Source: JACKFB01 sp041389525
GTDB lineage: Bacteria; Myxococcota_A; UBA9042; PHBI01; JACKFB01
NCBI GenBank assembly: GCA_041389525.1
Contig: JAWKRR010000038.1
Location: forward strand, 10,028-74,027
Direction of reading: 5' to 3'
Length of the DNA stretch: 64,000 nucleotides
The translations under genes and the position numbers were made by a program. Under the pieces are notes generated by a model. That model saw nothing but the letters and a program-made list of their open reading frames with translations. It had not been told where the DNA came from and searched no databases. This document shows, piece after piece, positions 7,917 through 15,608 of this stretch (its first letter is position 1; each line of letters begins with the position of its first letter).

Positions 7917-10900
7917 CTAGATCTCGTCGGAGACGCTCGCACCCTGGATGGCGGCGTGCTCGGGGACGGCCAGCCAGTCGCGGCGCCGGGCGGGGTCGCG
8001 GATGGTCGAGGCCACGCGGCGCATCTGCTCGAGCGCGCGCTGCTCCAGGGTGTCGGCGGCGCGGTGCTGGCGCGCGTTGCGCCGGGCGCAGGCGAGCACC
8101 CAGACCAGGACGTGGACCTCGGCCTCCCAGCCGGGGCGGCGGTCGGCGGCCGACAGGGCGCGCTCGGCGAACCCAAGCGCCGCCTCGTGGTTTCGCGTCT
8201 CCATCGCCGCCCGCGCCGCCAGCGCGAAGGCGCGCCCGGCGCGCGGGTACTCCTTGCGCCTCGCGGCCTGCAGCGCCAGGGACTCGGCCTCCGCCTGGGC
8301 CTGCGCGGCCTCGGCGGGGCTGTCGCTGAGGCTGAAGTCCAGCATCGACAGGCGCAGCTGCGTGAGCTCGGTCCACGACAGCACGTCGCGGGCGCGGCCG
8401 TAGATCTCGCCGAGGAGGCGTCGGGCGTCCGCGGGGCGTCCGCTGGCCTTGAGCGCCTCGGCCTCCAGCGCCTCGGCGAGGGCCTCGGCCGCGGGCAGGC
8501 GGTCCCGAATCGCGAGGTCGCGCGCCTGACCGGCGTGGTCGCGCGCCGTGTCCAGCCAGCCGAAGGTCAGGTGGGTGCGGGCCAGCTCGATCTCGAGCTG
8601 ATACGACGCGTGCCGCAGGTGCTCGCCGGGCATGTCGCGCGCGACCTCGAGCAGCCGCTCCAGCGCGCTCTCGGGGCGGCCCGCGAGCCGGTGAATCACC
8701 GCCGCCAGGATGCGCGCGCGCACCGCGTGGGCCACGTCGCCCGCGGCCTGGGCGGCCGTCAAATACGCAGTCGCCGCCTGCTCGGCTTCGCGCACGGCCT
8801 CGATCTCGACGAGCATCTCCGCCCGCGCGGCGGCGAGGCGCAACACCACGCCGGGCCGCGGCCGCGACTGGTCGGAGCCCATGCCCGTGGCCAAGGCGTC
8901 GAGGGCGGCGGCCGTCTCGCTGAAGGCGCGCAGGCGCAGGCCCTCGGCCCACATGAAGAGCCCGCGCGCGTCGGGGCTCGGGTGCTCGCCCTCGAGCGCC
9001 AGCCGCGCCTCGGCGTGGCGCATGAGCTGGCTCCAAGCCGAACGCTCGAAGGCCGCCACCATCCGCGTCTCCAGCGAAAACGCCAGGGTCGGCATGTGCG
9101 CCGTGTCGGTGCCGTAGCCGACCAGCTTCTCAGCGGCCGAGTCCAGCATCTCCAGATCGCCCTCCGCCAGCGCCAACCGGACGCGGGCCTTCAGGAGCAT
9201 CACCCACCAGCGCCACGCGTCCTTCGCCTCGGCGGGCCCGAGATGCTTCTCGAGCAGCTCCTGGGCGCGGTCGAGGTATTGTGCAGCGCGTTGCGCCGAC
9301 TCGGAGCCGATGGCCTCAGAAGCGGCCGTGACCAGGTGCGGGGCAGCATGGGCCGGGCGGTCTGAGCGCAGCAGCTCCGCGGCGACCAGGCTGCGCTGGC
9401 CCGGGAAGGGGTCGGCTGCGTGCAGCGCCTGGGCCAGCCGCCGGTGCAGCCGCATCTTGATCGCGGCCGGCGTCGCCCGGTACATGCTGCGTCGCCACGC
9501 CTCGTCGCCGATCCCGAGCTGGTCGCCGGTCGACTCGACCAGGGTCCCGCGGGACAGCAGATCGGGGATGCGCGCCGACCACGAGTCCAGGTAGCGCTCG
9601 ATGACGCCGCGGGGCATCGGGTGCCGCACGCAGGCCAGCAGCTGCTCGAGGGCGCCGGGATCGGCCGTGGGCAAGGGCTGCCGCTTGGTGTCGCCCTCGA
9701 CCACGAAGCCGTCACGGGTGCGCTTGAGGACGCCGCGCCGGAACAGATCCACCAGCGCCGCGGTCAGCCCGGCGGGCGTGCGCCCCGACTCGCCGTGCAG
9801 GTCGGTGATGGCGGGCACATCGAGCACCCCGCGCCCGACCGCCGACTCGAACCAGGTGGCGGCGTCCTCGAGCGTGGGCTCGGGCAGGCGCTCGGTGGCG
9901 ACGTAGGCCGCGCGGACGAAGCTGGCGAAGGGCGGGGCGATGGGGGTCTCGCCCGGGTCCAACGTGGCCAGCAGGCGCAGGTTCGGCGAGCGGCTACCGG
10001 TGAAGACCGCGTGCATGACGTGCAGCGAGCGGCCGTCGATGCGGTGGATGTTCTCGATGACGAGCACCGTGGGCACATCGAGGCGCGACAGGATCGCCGC
10101 GGCCCCAGCGGGCCCCGGCAGCGGCTCGGGCGTGACGCCGCCGGCCTGCTCGGCGCGCAGGCGCTGCAGGATGATCAGCGCGGGTCGCAGGCCGTCCAGG
10201 TCGCTCTCGCAGGGCTGGTTCAACGCGAATCGAATGACGCGGGCGCCCTGGATCGCCGCGCGGTCAGCGAGCTCGTGGACCACCGCGCCGCCGTCGAAGC
10301 CGGGGGGCGACTCGACCAGCAAGACCTTGGTCACGCTGGACGCGGCGTCGGAGCCGGGGGCGATGCCGGTCAGGGTGCGGTCGCCGGCCGCGAAGGCCGT
10401 CTCGCGCCGCGGGAAGACCACGCCGTGCAGGCGCCGCGCGAAGGCCTCGGGCAGCTCGAGGCTCACCCGTCGCTCGATGGCGTGGCCGAAGCGCTCGAGG
10501 ACCTCGGCGGCGGTGCGCGGGCGCTTCTGGGGCTGCGGCTGCAGCATCATCATCACGAGCTGGCTCAACGCCTTCGGGCACTCGGGGTGTGTGATGGGCG
10601 GCGCCGGCTTGCCCAGCCGCGCGTCCAAGAGCTCCTGCTCGTCGCTGCCCGGCCAGGGCCGCCGCCCCTCGATGACCTCGTAGAGGATCAGCCCGAAGGC
10701 GTACAAATCCGAGCGTTCATCGAAGGGATAGCCCGCCAGCATCTCCGGCGCGCAGTACTCCGGCGTCCCGATGAAGAGCTCCTCGGGCGGCTCGCCGAGC
10801 CTGGACGCCACGCCCAGATCGATGAGCTTCGTCGAGCCCTCGCCCGGCTTGTCCATGTCGACCAGGATGTTGCCCGGCTTCAGATCGCGGTGCAGCCAGC

Positions 10901-11276
10901 CTCGCCCGTGGATGTAGTCCAGCGCGCGCAGCACCTGCTCCATCCAAGGCCACGCCTGCTCGAGCCCGCGCAGGCGCGGGATCGCCAGGTAGAGCGAGAT
11001 GCCGCGGCAGTACTCGAGCGTGAAGTAGGGCACCTCCCCGCCGCGGGGGTGGCTGGCGAACCCGACCTCGTAGACCTCAGGGATGTTCGGGTGGTGAAAG
11101 CTGCGCTGGGTGACGAACTCGGTCATGAAGCCCGAGGTCGCGTTGCGGTACTCCGGCAGCAGGATCTTCACCGCGAGCGGGCGCTCCTCGGACGCGAGGT
11201 CCGCCGCGAGCAGTACCCGACCCATGCCGCCTTCGCCGAGCGTGCGCTCGAGCCGATATCGCCCGTCCCAGCTCAA
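7917..11276 (-). CDS. Ser/Thr protein kinase fused to degenerate ATPase-like module and helical (TPR-like) repeats
   Basis: A 1119-residue cytoplasmic signalling protein. The N-terminal Hanks-type kinase domain (about 7-270) has the Gly loop GEGGMG (14-19), K37 in AVKIL, the catalytic loop HRDLKPGN (129-136), DLG instead of DFG at 153-155, and TPEYCAPEM in the activation segment, so it should be active. It continues into an ATPase-like region like those of large signalling ATPases, but the P-loop position reads ESPPGFDGGA (about 322-331) with no GKS/T; a Walker-B-like strand VLVIENIHRID follows. Residues about 560-1119 are Ala/Leu/Arg-rich helical hairpins resembling TPRs. The start is TTG at 11276, one base after the stop of the upstream HTH gene, which implies coupling. 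No transmembrane segment is visible. Substrates are unknown. Confidence 0.85.
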   Translation of the reverse strand: MSWDGRYRLERTLGEGGMGRVLLAADLASEERPLAVKILLPEYRNATSGFMTEFVTQRSFHHPNIPEVYEVGFASHPRGGEVPYFTLEYCRGISLYLAIPRLRGLEQAWPWMEQVLRALDYIHGRGWLHRDLKPGNILVDMDKPGEGSTKLIDLGVASRLGEPPEELFIGTPEYCAPEMLAGYPFDERSDLYAFGLILYEVIEGRRPWPGSDEQELLDARLGKPAPPITHPECPKALSQLVMMMLQPQPQKRPRTAAEVLERFGHAIERRVSLELPEAFARRLHGVVFPRRETAFAAGDRTLTGIAPGSDAASSVTKVLLVESPPGFDGGAVVHELADRAAIQGARVIRFALNQPCESDLDGLRPALIILQRLRAEQAGGVTPEPLPGPAGAAAILSRLDVPTVLVIENIHRIDGRSLHVMHAVFTGSRSPNLRLLATLDPGETPIAPPFASFVRAAYVATERLPEPTLEDAATWFESAVGRGVLDVPAITDLHGESGRTPAGLTAALVDLFRRGVLKRTRDGFVVEGDTKRQPLPTADPGALEQLLACVRHPMPRGVIERYLDSWSARIPDLLSRGTLVESTGDQLGIGDEAWRRSMYRATPAAIKMRLHRRLAQALHAADPFPGQRSLVAAELLRSDRPAHAAPHLVTAASEAIGSESAQRAAQYLDRAQELLEKHLGPAEAKDAWRWWVMLLKARVRLALAEGDLEMLDSAAEKLVGYGTDTAHMPTLAFSLETRMVAAFERSAWSQLMRHAEARLALEGEHPSPDARGLFMWAEGLRLRAFSETAAALDALATGMGSDQSRPRPGVVLRLAAARAEMLVEIEAVREAEQAATAYLTAAQAAGDVAHAVRARILAAVIHRLAGRPESALERLLEVARDMPGEHLRHASYQLEIELARTHLTFGWLDTARDHAGQARDLAIRDRLPAAEALAEALEAEALKASGRPADARRLLGEIYGRARDVLSWTELTQLRLSMLDFSLSDSPAEAAQAQAEAESLALQAARRKEYPRAGRAFALAARAAMETRNHEAALGFAERALSAADRRPGWEAEVHVLVWVLACARRNARQHRAADTLEQRALEQMRRVASTIRDPARRRDWLAVPEHAAIQGASVSDEI

Positions 11277-11277
11277 T

Positions 11278-12096
11278 TCATCCGCCCTCGACCGCGCGCG
11301 GACCGACGATGGAGAGCCAGAGCGGCACGAGGTGCCGGGCGTCCGCGTCGAGGCGGGTGACGAGCGCGTTCAGGGTGGGCGGGCGGGAGGCCATGGTGTG
11401 TCGGAACCGGACGCTCCAGGGGCTGTCGGCCGCCGCCGCCGTGAGCTTGGCGCCGTCCTGCTTCGCCGCGGCCAGGATCTCGGCGCTCGCGGGACCGGCG
11501 GCGGTTGGGGCGACCAGGGCGAAGCTCACCGCTCGCGGCTCCAGGGTCAGCACCAGCCGCGGCCGCTCGTCCACCGGCGTCGCGCTGGGGGCCGAAGCGT
11601 CCGAAAAGGTAAATGCGATCGAGGAGATCGGAGCCCCGCCCGCGTCCTCCGCGCGCCACAGCCCCGTGCGCTCCGCGTCCCCGGCGGCGGGCTGCAGCCG
11701 GCCCTGCGAGCGCCGCCCGAGGCTCGGGAGCAGCGCGTCGGCCACGGCGATGAGGCCGTCGCGGGCTTGCAGGCGCAGCAGGTTGTCCTCGGTCTTGGGC
11801 GTCACCGCGCTCAACGCGGCGAGCGCCTCGGCGGCGACGAATGGCCCCTCGGCCTCATCAGCCGGCGGCAGGGCCGACGCGAGCTTGGGCGCCTCGGCCT
11901 CGGCGTCGAGAGGCCGGGCCGCGAGCAAGGGGCTGCGCTGTTCGCCCAGCCACGCGATGACTTGGTCGCGTAGGAAACGAACCTGGCCGGCCACCTGGAC
12001 GCGTGGGAGATCGGTCTCTGCGAGGAGGCGACCGATCACAACAGGCGATAATCGCAGCAGGTCAGCCAGCTCGGCCTCGGTGAGCACTGGATTCAC
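11278..12096 (-). CDS. Helix-turn-helix (excisionase/MerR-like) protein coupled to the kinase
   Basis: I chose the GTG at 12096 because the recognisable domain starts right after it; the frame remains open upstream to 12273, but that stretch has no domain character. Residues about 5-50 (LTEAELADLLRLSPVVIGRL, then LPRVQVAGQVRFLRDQVIAWL) match a small winged HTH of the excisionase/helix_turn_helix_17 type. The remaining 220 residues include an Ala-rich linker and a beta-rich C-terminal part with no family I recognise. The stop (11278-11280) lies one base before the TTG start of the kinase gene, so the two are almost certainly co-translated and the HTH protein is a candidate partner or substrate of the kinase. 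This is inference from position only. Confidence 0.7.
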   Translation of the reverse strand: MNPVLTEAELADLLRLSPVVIGRLLAETDLPRVQVAGQVRFLRDQVIAWLGEQRSPLLAARPLDAEAEAPKLASALPPADEAEGPFVAAEALAALSAVTPKTEDNLLRLQARDGLIAVADALLPSLGRRSQGRLQPAAGDAERTGLWRAEDAGGAPISSIAFTFSDASAPSATPVDERPRLVLTLEPRAVSFALVAPTAAGPASAEILAAAKQDGAKLTAAAADSPWSVRFRHTMASRPPTLNALVTRLDADARHLVPLWLSIVGPRAVEGG

Positions 12097-12215
12097 GGCG
12101 TCAGTATAGACGGGTCGCGGCGGGACGCCACCCCGCCCCGAAATCGGTTCCGAGACGGCCTTTCTTAACTCGAATCCCCGGTGGGCGGCCCTCGGCGATC
12201 CGCCAGCCGGCGCCG

Positions 12216-12271
12216 GTGAAAACGCGAACGCCCCGCGGGAGGCGGCGGGGGCCGCTTCGCGCGAGGCGTTC
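12216..12271 (-). terminator. Possible intrinsic terminator downstream of the WV-G-Y/W repeat gene
   Basis: Inverted repeat GAACGCC (12226-12232) and GGCGTTC (12265-12271) with further G+C pairing inside. Read on the minus strand it is followed within a few bases by TTTT. It lies about 20 bases beyond the stop codon at 12289. The T run is short, so confidence is moderate. Confidence 0.4.
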
Positions 12272-12288
12272 ACTGAGGGGTCGCTGAC

Positions 12289-14025
12289 CTAGCGGCGACG
12301 GGCCGGGGGAGCCGTTCCGCGACGAGCGGGCGACGCCGCGGGCTGGCGGGACGGCGAGGGGCTGTCCCGTCGCTCCGACCTGTCGCGATCGCCGGACTGC
12401 GAGGGCCGCGACGGCGCCGCGGGGCGGGCCGCCGGGCTGTAGCTCGGCCGTGAGGGCTGGGCCGCGGGGCGCGAGGGCTGCGACGGCCGCGAGGGCTGGG
12501 CCGCGGGGCGCGAGGGCTGCGACGGCCGCGAGGGCTGGGCCGCAGGGCGCGAGGGCTGCGACGGCCGCGAGGGCTGGGCCGCAGGGCGCGAGGGCTGGGT
12601 CGGCCGGGAGGGCTGAGCCGCAGGGCGCGAGGGCTGCGCCTGGCGGAAGGGCTGGGCCGCGGGGCGCGAGGGCTGCGACGGCCGCGAGGGCTGGGCCGCG
12701 GGGCGCGAGGGCTGGGCCGCGGGGCGCGAGGGCTGGGCCTGGCGCTGGGGGCTCGGCTGGGGCGCCATCCGCTCACGGGCGCTCTCTCGCTCCGGCGCTG
12801 CGGACCGCGATTCACGCTCGTCACCACGGCGCGAGGCGGCGCCGTCGGGGAAGAGCGGCTGTCCCTCGCCGCGACGACGCGAGTCGCTCGCCGCGGGAGT
12901 GCCCTTGCCGCGTCCGTTGAACGCGGGGTTGGCCTTGCCCTGACCCGCCTTCGGTGCGTTGCGGCTGCCGTCGGGCTCGCCGCGACCTGACGCGCCACGC
13001 GGGGGCCGCTCGTCGCGCCGGTCGGGAGTCCGGGCGTCGGGCCGCCCGCCCCGGTCGCTACGACCAGGCACCGCGGACGCCGCCTTGGGCTTGTACTGAC
13101 CCGCGGACGGGCGGGGCTTGGCACCCATCGGCGCCGGCTTGGCCTTGGCGTACACGGGCTTCGCCTTCACGGGGTAGTGCGGCGTGTACTTGGCGTAGCG
13201 GACGTGGCGCACGTAGTGGTGCTTCGGGTGGTAGTGCACGCCGTGGTGGTGGTTGTACCAAGCGTAGTGCGAGCGGTGGTAGTGCGACGACCAGGACCAC
13301 GTGCCGGCGTACCAGTGGGGCGCGACCCAGAGCGGTCCGTCCCAGTAGCCGCCGACCCACGAGTAGCCGACGCGGACGCTCGGCCGCCAGAAGCCCAGGG
13401 AGATCACGCCGGCCACGGGATAGCCCGGCACCCACACGTAGTTGGCGCGGGTGGTCGTCGGGACCCAGTAGCCCTGGTACCAGTAGCCGTCGGCCCAGTA
13501 GCCGTCGGTCCACTCGTAGCCGGGGACGTAGGACTGCCGCCAGTAGCCGTTGGCGTAGTAGCCGGTGGGCGCGCGGTAGCCGGGCACCCACACGTGCTCG
13601 GGGCGCTGCTGAAGGGGCTGCCACTGGCCGGCGACGAAGACGCCGTCGGAGTCGTAGTAGCCGTCGATCCACTCGAAGCCGTCGACCTGGCCCTCGCGCC
13701 AGAAACCGCTGACCCAGACGCCGTTCTCGTCGTGGTAGCCGTCGACCCACACCCAACCGTTGTCGGGGGCGGCGATCTGCTGCCACTCGCCGGCGTGAGA
13801 GACGCCGTCTGCGTCGACGTAGGGGTCGATCCAGGCCTCGCCTTCGCGCTCGGACTCGCGCCAGAAGCCGTCGATCCACGCGCCGTCGGAGTCGTAGTGG
13901 CCGTCGACCCAGACCCAGCCGCTCTCGTCGACGATCGGCGCGGCGGCCTGGACCTGGGTCACCATCAGGCCGCCGCTGAGGGCGACGGCGAGAAGTGTTT
14001 GGCGAAGTATTGTCGTGATGACCAT
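12289..14025 (-). CDS. Secreted protein with YXWGXW-like aromatic repeats and Pro/Gln/Ser tail
   Basis: A 578-residue exported protein. The ATG at 14025 is chosen over the one 33 bases upstream because GGAGA lies 8 bases before it and a standard signal peptide follows (LLAVALSGGLMVTQVQAAA). Residues about 25-250 carry roughly ten irregular units of the kind WVWVDGHYDSDGAWIDGFW, rich in Trp, Tyr, Asp and Gly, like the YXWGXW/WXXGXW repeat proteins of proteobacteria. A His/Tyr-rich stretch follows (HYHRSHYAWYNHHHGVHYHP), then a basic, low-complexity tail built of QPSRPA/QPSRPS units. The protein is probably a periplasmic or surface structural protein; the His cluster could bind metal. Function is unknown. 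The tail is encoded by an imperfect 39-bp tandem repeat, so its length may vary among strains. Confidence 0.75.
   Translation of the reverse strand: MVITTILRQTLLAVALSGGLMVTQVQAAAPIVDESGWVWVDGHYDSDGAWIDGFWRESEREGEAWIDPYVDADGVSHAGEWQQIAAPDNGWVWVDGYHDENGVWVSGFWREGQVDGFEWIDGYYDSDGVFVAGQWQPLQQRPEHVWVPGYRAPTGYYANGYWRQSYVPGYEWTDGYWADGYWYQGYWVPTTTRANYVWVPGYPVAGVISLGFWRPSVRVGYSWVGGYWDGPLWVAPHWYAGTWSWSSHYHRSHYAWYNHHHGVHYHPKHHYVRHVRYAKYTPHYPVKAKPVYAKAKPAPMGAKPRPSAGQYKPKAASAVPGRSDRGGRPDARTPDRRDERPPRGASGRGEPDGSRNAPKAGQGKANPAFNGRGKGTPAASDSRRRGEGQPLFPDGAASRRGDERESRSAAPERESARERMAPQPSPQRQAQPSRPAAQPSRPAAQPSRPSQPSRPAAQPFRQAQPSRPAAQPSRPTQPSRPAAQPSRPSQPSRPAAQPSRPSQPSRPAAQPSRPSQPSRPAAQPSRPSYSPAARPAAPSRPSQSGDRDRSERRDSPSPSRQPAASPARRGTAPPARRR
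12440..12755 (-). repeat. Imperfect 39-bp coding tandem repeat (QPSRPS-QPSRPAA units)
   Basis: The plus strand alternates a 21-base unit (GAGGGCTGGGCCGCGGGGC plus GC) and an 18-base unit (GAGGGCTGCGACGGCCGC), giving a 13-codon period in the tail of the repeat-protein gene. Copies differ by single bases and the alternation breaks near both ends. There are no spacers, so it is not CRISPR. Confidence 0.85.
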
Positions 14026-14179
14026 GGTCGTCTCCTGTCGCACCGGGGCGATGAACACGGGTCGGACGCGGTCGACTCCCGGCTATTCAACAGCCACGAT
14101 CTACTGATAGGCGCCGCGCGGGCCGATGCCAAGCCTTGGCGCGTGTCGCCGTCCTCGGTCCGAACCCGGCGTGATTCGA

Positions 14180-15550
14180 TCAGGAGCGGGAGGCGGCCAC
14201 GATGACTTCGACGTGCGGCGTGTGCGGAAACATGTCCAGCGGGACGACGTCGGTGACCTGGTAGCCGGCGGCGACGAGCTGGGCGAGGTCGCGGGCCAGC
14301 GAGCGGGGGCCGCAGGAGACGTAGACGAGGCGGCGCGGGCCGGAGGGGGCGACCAGCGCGTCGAGGACGGCGCTGTCGAGGCCGCGGCGGGGCGGATCGA
14401 CGATCACGGCGTCGGTCGCGGCGGTGAGGGCGCGGCCGATGGTCGTGGCGAGCGGGCCCTCCACGACGGTGACGTTCCGCGTGCCGAGGTGGGCCGTGTT
14501 GCCGCGCGCGTCGGCGCAGGCGTCGGCCGCGACCTCGGCCAGGGTGACGCGGGCGGCGCGGTCCTTGAGCGAGAGCCCGAAGACCCCGATGCCGGCGTAG
14601 AGATCGGCGAGGTGCTCCATGCGGGCGGGCATCAGCGAGCCCACCGTGGCGACCATGGCCTGGGCGACCTGGTGGTTGGTCTGCAAGAAGGCCGTCGGCC
14701 CTACCTCGAGCGCCAGCCCGCCGAAGGTCACGCGCTGACGTGTGGCCCCGCCCAGCTCGATGGTGTCGCGGCCGAGGACCGGCCCGGAGTCGCTGGGGTT
14801 GATGTTGGCGAAGACGCCCACGATCCCCGGAATCGCCAGCAAATCCCTGGCGATTTCGAGAAGCTTGGGCTCCTCGCGGCTGGCGACGATGGTGAGCAGG
14901 CCGCGGCCGACCGCGGGGTCGAAGCGCAGCAGCAGCGCGCGCAGGGTGCCCGGGCGGTCGGGGCCGTCCCAGGTGGTCAGCCCGCTGCGGTCGAGGATCG
15001 CTCGGGCGTGCTGCAGCGCGCGGTCGAGCTCGGGGTGCTGGACGACGCAGCGCTCGACCGGGACGAGGTCGTTGGTGCCGGGGCCGTAGAAACCCAGCTC
15101 CAGGCGGCCGTCGATGCGGCGGGTCATCATCAGGGCGCGGGTGCGGTAGCCGGTCTCGACTCGCGGGCCGGGGTCTTCGCGCCACGTGGCGTCTGGGCAG
15201 TGGGGGTCCAGCAGGGCGTGGAGGGTCTCGCTGCGCGTCTGGCGCTGGATCTCGAGCGAGGCCATCTGCCACGGACAGCCGCCGCAGCGCTCGACCAACG
15301 GGCAGGGGGGCTCGACGCGGTGAGGCGAGGGCGTCTCGAGCTCGTGGATGCGGGCCCAGGCGGCGTTCTTGCCGACGTGGGTGACGCGGAACTGGCCGCG
15401 GTCGCCGGGGACGCCGCCGGGGACGCGCGCCTCAAGGCCGACGTCGCCCAGGCGGGCGCGGGAGCCGTCGGAGTCCGCCAGGGCGGTCACCTCGCCGGCG
15501 ACCAGGGAACCTTGGAGGAGGCGAGCCGTCGTGTCTGCTTGGTCTTGCAC
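14180..15550 (-). CDS. TrmA/RlmD-family RNA (uracil-5)-methyltransferase
   Basis: A 456-residue S-adenosylmethionine-dependent enzyme that should methylate C5 of a uridine in rRNA (RlmC/RlmD) or tRNA (TrmA). An N-terminal TRAM-like beta-barrel (about 10-70) is followed by the iron-sulfur cysteines C83, C89 and C92 in PPCPLVERCGGCPWQ, with a fourth in VERCVVQHPE, the RlmD-like pattern. The SAM-binding fold starts at LADLYAGIGVFGLSL; the catalytic region has DAVIVDPPRRGL and the nucleophile cysteine in YVSCGPRSLARDL. The start is GTG at 15550; no better in-frame start precedes the TRAM domain. It sits 58 bases after the ATP-grasp lipoprotein gene on the same strand but is functionally unrelated. 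The exact RNA target cannot be told from the sequence. Confidence 0.88.
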   Translation of the reverse strand: MQDQADTTARLLQGSLVAGEVTALADSDGSRARLGDVGLEARVPGGVPGDRGQFRVTHVGKNAAWARIHELETPSPHRVEPPCPLVERCGGCPWQMASLEIQRQTRSETLHALLDPHCPDATWREDPGPRVETGYRTRALMMTRRIDGRLELGFYGPGTNDLVPVERCVVQHPELDRALQHARAILDRSGLTTWDGPDRPGTLRALLLRFDPAVGRGLLTIVASREEPKLLEIARDLLAIPGIVGVFANINPSDSGPVLGRDTIELGGATRQRVTFGGLALEVGPTAFLQTNHQVAQAMVATVGSLMPARMEHLADLYAGIGVFGLSLKDRAARVTLAEVAADACADARGNTAHLGTRNVTVVEGPLATTIGRALTAATDAVIVDPPRRGLDSAVLDALVAPSGPRRLVYVSCGPRSLARDLAQLVAAGYQVTDVVPLDMFPHTPHVEVIVAASRS

Positions 15551-15608
15551 CCGCCCGACCTACCGCGCGCCGGTCCGCGTGTCCACGTCCACGGCCCGCG
15601 GCGGCCCG

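Noticed and set aside
9420..11360. 646-codon plus-strand open frame opposite the kinase gene
   Set aside because: Low-complexity Arg/Gly/Gln product, no domain; the opposite strand encodes clear kinase motifs.
12440..12755. CRISPR-like array
   Set aside because: Repeats are contiguous and in frame with no unique spacers; no cas genes.
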